Source: Planctomycetota bacterium
GTDB taxonomy: Bacteria > Planctomycetota > UBA11346
Assembly: GCA_007131555.1 (NCBI GenBank)
Contig: SLQH01000088.1
Span: 1-10,102 of the forward strand
Direction: 5' to 3'
DNA: 10,102 bases
Part shown: positions 6,334 to 10,102 of the stretch, piece after piece
Layout of the letters: each line of letters begins with the position of its first letter
Numbering within the stretch: position 1 is the stretch's first letter
The notes under the pieces: generated by a model
What the model was told of the DNA's origin: nothing
The model's database searches: none
Seen by the model: only the letters and a program-made list of their open reading frames with translations
Position numbers and translations under genes: made by a program

Positions 6334-7989
6334 TCAGGGACCGATCGTGCAGCGGATGGCGAGGTGATGGTCGACCGGGGTGCGCAGGGGGATGATGAGC
6401 CGCCAGCAGGCCGGTGGCGGGGCGGTGGTGTCACGCATCCTCTGGTAGTGGTGACCACAGGTGCCGGGTCCGATGCTGATCCGGTAGCCGTCATGGACGT
6501 AGCAGCCGCTGCCGGCCTGAAGCATGAAGACCTGGCCTTCCCGTGGCCACATGCAGCCGCCGGCGCTCTGCCAGCGGCCACCGAGCGGCAGGTCGAAGGC
6601 GATCTGGACCGGCACATCGTCCGGGGCGGTGGCGCTGTGCAGGTGCAGATCGACCCCGGTCTCGGCTTCCGGTGCCGGGTCGACCCGCAGGCTGGCCTGG
6701 CAGGGCGGTCGGGGGCTCAGACCGCGCTCGGCCCAGGTCCGGTCCCATTCCTCGGGTGGTATCGGTCGGTCGAGGGCCAGGCTGTAGCCCAGGCGATAGG
6801 GCGGCAGATGGCCGCGGCTGGTCAGACAGACGCCCTGCTCGTCGGGGACCATGCTGTCGGTGACGAAGCGGCCATGGCCGAAATAGGCGTGGGCGATGCC
6901 CAGACCGGCGATGGCATTGCTACCCCAGGTCAGGGTCAACAGGCGCTCGCCCTGGCCACAGACGCTACAGGCGAAATCGCCGTGCCGCAGGCGCCACAGA
7001 CCGACTGTCGGCCACCATGCCTGGCGCCGCTCAGCCAGGCGGTCGGCCGGCGGCAGGTCCAATGGTCCGCCCAACACCAGTTCGGCGGCGATCCAGAACA
7101 GGGTGTCAAGGCGGGAGTCCGTGGCCTGGTGCCACAGCCAGGCTGCCGTGGCTCCCAGTTCACGATCGCCGGTCAGGCGCCAGGCGCGCATATAAGAGGG
7201 GATCAGGGAGGATGGTACCGTGCGGGTGCCGTGGTCCTGGCGGGTCGAGAGGATGGTCTCGGCGCTGCCGTCACCATTGAGCAGCATCAGATTGGCCCGC
7301 AGGTTGGCGAGGGCCGCCGCCCGGCCCTCAGGCCAGCCCAGATGCTCATCGACCAGCAGCAGGCTGCTGTCGCTGACGGCATCGTACACCCCGACGCTGC
7401 GCTCCAGGAACAGGCCGTCGGCATTGAGGTCCGGGGTCTCGGCCATCCAACGCCGGGCCGCCGACGCCGCATCGAGGTCCGGGAAATGGCGGGCGGTCTG
7501 GGCCAGGGCCGCTGCCATCACCCAACGGTGGTTGGGGGTATGGACGCCCCCGTCCAACAGACAACGACCGGCCTCAGCGCAGATCGTGCGCAGGTCCTCC
7601 AGCAGCGCCGGACAGGCATCCTGGCGGGACGGGAGGAGGTCCAGGCAGCGCAGCAGCAGGCGCAGCATGAAGGCGGTGTCGGCATCGCCGTCGACGTTGC
7701 AGGAGCGCAGATCGATGCGGCCGCTGGGTCGCCGCAGGCGGCGGATGGCCGCCGCTCCCCGGGTGGCGATGTCCAGGTCCTCCGGACTGCCATCGCAGAC
7801 CCAGGACAGCACCGCGCCTGCCACCAGTCGGGCGGTGCCGGTGTGCCCGAGTTCGTCCATGCCGTGCTGGTCGCTGATCCGGGCCCCGTCATCCGCCGCC
7901 TGGGGATCACGTCGTTGGTGGCGGGCGTCCTGGCGCAGGGCTTCGCGCAGGCAGGTCAGCACGGTGTCCAGGTCGAGGGGGCGGGTCAT
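6334..7989 (-). CDS. Heparinase II/III-like protein, uncharacterised
   Basis: This 551-residue protein resembles the uncharacterised heparinase II/III-like group of Gram-negative and Paenibacillus-type genomes: an N-terminal alpha/alpha-toroid (about 1-340) followed by a beta-sandwich-like region (about 345-551). The diagnostic motif GGVHTPNHRWV is at 147-157, and DGLFLERSVGVYDAVSD at 191-207 matches the conserved second active-site region with its tyrosine. Lyases of this fold cleave uronic-acid polysaccharides by beta-elimination, but the substrate here cannot be read and the catalytic set has not been proven. No signal peptide is visible, implying a cytoplasmic protein acting on imported oligosaccharides. 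The start is the ATG at 7989, overlapping the GH42 stop as ATGA with GGAGG seven bases upstream. Earlier in-frame codons up to 8193 give low-complexity Arg/Pro-rich sequence antiparallel to nothing conserved and lie inside the GH42 gene, so they were excluded. Confidence 0.85.
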   Translation of the reverse strand: MTRPLDLDTVLTCLREALRQDARHQRRDPQAADDGARISDQHGMDELGHTGTARLVAGAVLSWVCDGSPEDLDIATRGAAAIRRLRRPSGRIDLRSCNVDGDADTAFMLRLLLRCLDLLPSRQDACPALLEDLRTICAEAGRCLLDGGVHTPNHRWVMAAALAQTARHFPDLDAASAARRWMAETPDLNADGLFLERSVGVYDAVSDSSLLLVDEHLGWPEGRAAALANLRANLMLLNGDGSAETILSTRQDHGTRTVPSSLIPSYMRAWRLTGDRELGATAAWLWHQATDSRLDTLFWIAAELVLGGPLDLPPADRLAERRQAWWPTVGLWRLRHGDFACSVCGQGERLLTLTWGSNAIAGLGIAHAYFGHGRFVTDSMVPDEQGVCLTSRGHLPPYRLGYSLALDRPIPPEEWDRTWAERGLSPRPPCQASLRVDPAPEAETGVDLHLHSATAPDDVPVQIAFDLPLGGRWQSAGGCMWPREGQVFMLQAGSGCYVHDGYRISIGPGTCGHHYQRMRDTTAPPPACWRLIIPLRTPVDHHLAIRCTIGP

Positions 7990-9998
7990 GGTTGGGCCTC
8001 CAAGACCCTGGTGCCGATCCCTGGCAGGACCCAGTGCTCGCTTACCGCTTGGCCGCTGATCAGGTCGCGCCAGGGGCCGGGAGCGAGCTGCACCTGACGT
8101 GGTTGGGTGGTGGCGTTGTGGACGAAGAGGAAGCGGCGTTGGCCGTCGCTGCGCTCCTGGAACCATAGACCGGCCTCCGGGCGTTGGGGACACAGGGCCG
8201 GCAGGTCATGACTGGCCACCAGGCTGTCGACCAGGGCGTCAAGGAAGGCCTGCTCGCAGCGGGCGGCGAGATGGTAGGCCCAGCCGGCCCCGTGGCGGCG
8301 GCGGGTCAACACCGGGCTGCCAGCGTAGAACTCACTGTCATAGTGGGCCAGGACCTCGGTGTCGGCGCTGCAGCGCAGGATCTCACAGTATGCGCGAGCC
8401 AGGGCCGTGGCCGGCAGGCCGGGCAGGCCGGGCAGGCCGTCGCCGCAGCGGATGGTCACCGTCTGGTCCGGCGGCAGGCCGTCCATTTCCTCAACCCGGA
8501 TCCCCAGCAGGCCGTCCAGGCCGGCTCCGGGAAAGCCGCCCAGATGGCAGCGGTTATGGGCATCACAGTGGCCGGTGAGATAGGTGGTCAGCAGGATGCC
8601 GCCCTGGTCCACGAAGGAGATCAGGCGCTGGCCCAGGTCCTCGCTGATCTGATAGCCCATGGGCACCACCACCATGCGGTAGGGGCTGGGATCGCCGTGG
8701 CCGGGCAGCAGGTCCAGGCTGACGGCGCGGGTCCGCAGGGCCCGGTACCAGGCCCTGACCTCGTCCATGTAGCCCTTGTCGACCGGCTGCTTGGGCGGCA
8801 GGTTGGCGGTCTCCAGGCCCCAGCGCATCTGCCAGTCCTCCAGCAGGGCCACCGGGGCGGCCACCCCGCTGCCCAGGATCGGGGTCAGGGCTGTGAGGTC
8901 CTGGCCGTGTTCGGCCACTTCAGCGAAGACCCGGGTATCGTGACCGGCGTGGTCGACCACCGCGCCATGGTACTTCTCGCCGCCACCCCGCCCTTTGCGC
9001 CATTGGAAGTAGCAGGTGCCATCGGCACCGCAGCCGATCTGGACCCGCATCTCGCGACGGTGCACCCCAGGGCGCTTGAGGCGGAAGTCCTGGGCCCAGT
9101 TGAGCTGGGCCGGGGTGCTCTCCATCAGCAGCCAGGGGCGACCATTGCCCAGGCAGCGCATCAGATCACCGTCGAAGGCCGCGCCGACCATGGTGGCGGT
9201 CTCGTCGGCCAGACCGCTGAAGCCAGGATAGCAGTCGTTGCTGATCAGATCCAGATGGGGAGCCAGGCGCCAGTAGTCGAGGCCGGGGAAATGCCCCATC
9301 ATGTTAGTGGTCACCGGCTGGTCGCTGTGGGCCCGCACGGCCGCCTTCTCGACCAGCATGAAGTCGACGGTCAGGTCGGTGACGAAGCGGCGCCAGTCGA
9401 GGATCATGCCGTCATGGCAGTAATCAAAGGGATGGATCTGCTCCCAGTCAGTGTACTGATGGCCCCAGAAGGCGTTCCACCAGGCGGCGTTGAGGGCTTC
9501 CAGGCTGCCATAGCGGTCCTTGAGCCAGTCCCGGAAGCGGGCCAGGCAGTTGGGGCAGCGGCACTCACCGTTGTATTCATTGGACAGATGCCAGAGCCTG
9601 ACCGCCGGATGGCGACCGAAGCGGCGGGCCAGTTCGGTGTCGATGCGGGTCACGGCCTCGCGGTAGACCCGGGACGACGGGCAATGGTTGTGGCGGCCGC
9701 CATGCGGCAGGCGCGGCCCCTGCCAGGCGTTGACCCGGCAGACCTCGGGATGGGCCTGACTCAGCCAGGCCGGCTTGCTGCCTGACGGGGTGGCCAGGAT
9801 GATGGCGATGCCATCGGCGGCGGCCCGATCAAGGATCTGTTCCATCCACTCGAAGCGGTACACGCCCGGTTCCGGCTCCAGGGCCGCCCAGGCGAAGATG
9901 CCCAGGCTCCAGCTGTTCATGTGGGCCAGGGGCAGGAGGCGGAAATCCTCATCGATGACGCCCGGACTGTCCAGCCACTGGTCAGGATTGTAGGTGGC
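7986..9998 (-). CDS. GH42 beta-galactosidase, 5' end unresolved
   Basis: This is a glycoside hydrolase family 42 beta-galactosidase, closest in my memory to Bacillus GanA-type galactan-oligosaccharide enzymes. Counting from the first in-frame ATG (9920), it shows the acid/base glutamate in HLSNEY (Glu115), the nucleophile in LLMESTP (Glu267), and the GH42 zinc-type cysteines Cys80 (HNHC), Cys120, Cys122 and Cys125 (CRCPNC). The catalytic barrel (to about 340), the middle domain (about 355-575) and a small C-terminal beta domain (about 580-644) are all present. That ATG is not the true start: the same frame upstream encodes ATYNPDQWLDSPG, the conserved GH42 N-terminal motif, aligned with GanA without gaps. 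No ATG, GTG or TTG exists in this frame from there to the window edge, and codon phase changes near 10000. The gene is therefore partial, frameshifted or joined to foreign sequence. It has no visible signal peptide. Confidence 0.9.
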   Translation of the reverse strand, partial: ATYNPDQWLDSPGVIDEDFRLLPLAHMNSWSLGIFAWAALEPEPGVYRFEWMEQILDRAAADGIAIILATPSGSKPAWLSQAHPEVCRVNAWQGPRLPHGGRHNHCPSSRVYREAVTRIDTELARRFGRHPAVRLWHLSNEYNGECRCPNCLARFRDWLKDRYGSLEALNAAWWNAFWGHQYTDWEQIHPFDYCHDGMILDWRRFVTDLTVDFMLVEKAAVRAHSDQPVTTNMMGHFPGLDYWRLAPHLDLISNDCYPGFSGLADETATMVGAAFDGDLMRCLGNGRPWLLMESTPAQLNWAQDFRLKRPGVHRREMRVQIGCGADGTCYFQWRKGRGGGEKYHGAVVDHAGHDTRVFAEVAEHGQDLTALTPILGSGVAAPVALLEDWQMRWGLETANLPPKQPVDKGYMDEVRAWYRALRTRAVSLDLLPGHGDPSPYRMVVVPMGYQISEDLGQRLISFVDQGGILLTTYLTGHCDAHNRCHLGGFPGAGLDGLLGIRVEEMDGLPPDQTVTIRCGDGLPGLPGLPATALARAYCEILRCSADTEVLAHYDSEFYAGSPVLTRRRHGAGWAYHLAARCEQAFLDALVDSLVASHDLPALCPQRPEAGLWFQERSDGQRRFLFVHNATTQPRQVQLAPGPWRDLISGQAVSEHWVLPGIGTRVLEAQP
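8413..8439. repeat. Three tandem copies of a 9-bp unit within GH42
   Basis: The unit GGCAGGCCG is repeated three times perfectly. It is in frame with GH42 and encodes GLPGLPGLP (residues 495-503 from the ATG at 9920), a collagen-like loop in the middle domain. Because the unit is a multiple of three, copy-number changes would keep the reading frame. It is probably a slippage-born surface loop. Confidence 0.8.
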
Positions 9999-10004
9999 TT
10001 CGCG

Positions 10005-10099
10005 ACGCCCTCGATCCGGGCCTCGAGGGCGCGGGGGGTGGTGGCGGTGCCTGAGCGCGAGGTGCTGAAGGCGAGGGGGCTCACCACGCGCTTTTTCAC
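10005..10099 (-). other. Unassigned coding-like fragment upstream of GH42
   Basis: From about 10005 to the window edge the GC-rich third codon position is in a different phase from GH42. On the minus strand the favoured frame can start at a GTG at 10099 and reads through ...TPRALEARIEGVAK... before reaching the GH42 region. The ALEARIEGVA stretch is loosely like the end of a LacI-type DNA-binding domain, where R-x-R-I-E-x-V-A is common. A plus-strand frame in the same stretch (about 10005-10102) is equally GC3-rich, so even the strand is uncertain. The minus frame runs on to a TGA overlapping the ATG at 9920, but GH42 homology in the other frame shows that overlap is accidental. I do not assign a product. 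Confidence 0.25.
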
Positions 10100-10102
10100 C
10101 GA

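Noticed and set aside
6364..8097. Long plus-strand open frame of 577 codons opposite the heparinase-like gene
   Set aside because: Low-complexity Gly/Gln/Ala-rich antisense translation with no domain signature, while the minus strand carries conserved motifs over the same stretch.
7990..8193. N-terminal extension of the heparinase-like protein to an upstream ATG at 8193
   Set aside because: The extra 68 residues are Arg/Pro-rich and lie within the GH42 C-terminal coding region. The ATG at 7989 has a strong GGAGG and an ATGA overlap.
8184..9785. Long plus-strand open frame of 533 codons opposite GH42
   Set aside because: It is a mirror of the GH42 gene, whose active-site and zinc motifs are on the minus strand; no independent coding evidence.
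9917..9920. ATGA overlap suggesting that GH42 starts at the ATG at 9920 after an upstream gene
   Set aside because: The GH42 frame upstream encodes YNPDQWLD and 24 residues that align with the family without gaps, so this methionine is internal and the overlap is accidental.

Overview
The window is a compact, GC-rich accessory locus in which every supported gene lies on the minus strand, so transcription runs from the right edge towards position 1. In transcription order it holds: a family-42 beta-galactosidase (GH42) whose 5' end is unresolved near the right edge; an uncharacterised heparinase II/III-like protein; and an ABC importer of the oligopeptide/nickel (Dpp/Opp) class. The importer genes encode a membrane-anchored family-5 solute-binding protein, a DppB-like permease, a DppC-like permease and a DppD-like ATPase. 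Gene junctions are tight: ATGA overlap between GH42 and the heparinase-like gene, 6 bp between binding protein and DppB-like gene, 8-bp overlap between the two permease genes. This points to one operon, with short spacers of 103 bp and 111 bp before the binding protein and the ATPase.

How the genes may work together (inference): neither intracellular enzyme that can be read fully shows a signal peptide, although the GH42 N-terminus is not certain. The importer therefore plausibly brings in an oligosaccharide, which the GH42 and the lyase-like protein break down in the cytoplasm. Family-5 binding proteins and Dpp-class transporters carry oligosaccharides as well as peptides in several bacteria, so the enzymes beside it argue for a sugar ligand. 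A second ATPase (DppF partner) is not in the window.

Organism: the high GC content, strong Shine-Dalgarno sequences, transporter architecture (both permeases carry inserts of about 220-250 residues after the first membrane helix) and the ATPase ending 'ACRPRLD...LPTV' fit a Gram-negative lineage in the Planctomycetota/Verrucomicrobiota/Lentisphaerota area or a Bacteroidota-like transporter subtype. This is family knowledge, not a phylogenetic result.

Non-coding parts: positions 1-121, after the ATPase stop, hold a long imperfect hairpin. The two internal spacers hold small perfect inverted repeats. At about 9995-10005 the codon phase changes abruptly just upstream of the conserved GH42 N-terminal motif, suggesting a frameshift, rearrangement or assembly junction. 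No rRNA, tRNA, CRISPR, transposase or phage gene was seen. The best candidates for something undescribed are the GH42/lyase-like/importer combination itself, the hairpin element at the left edge, and the junction at the right edge.
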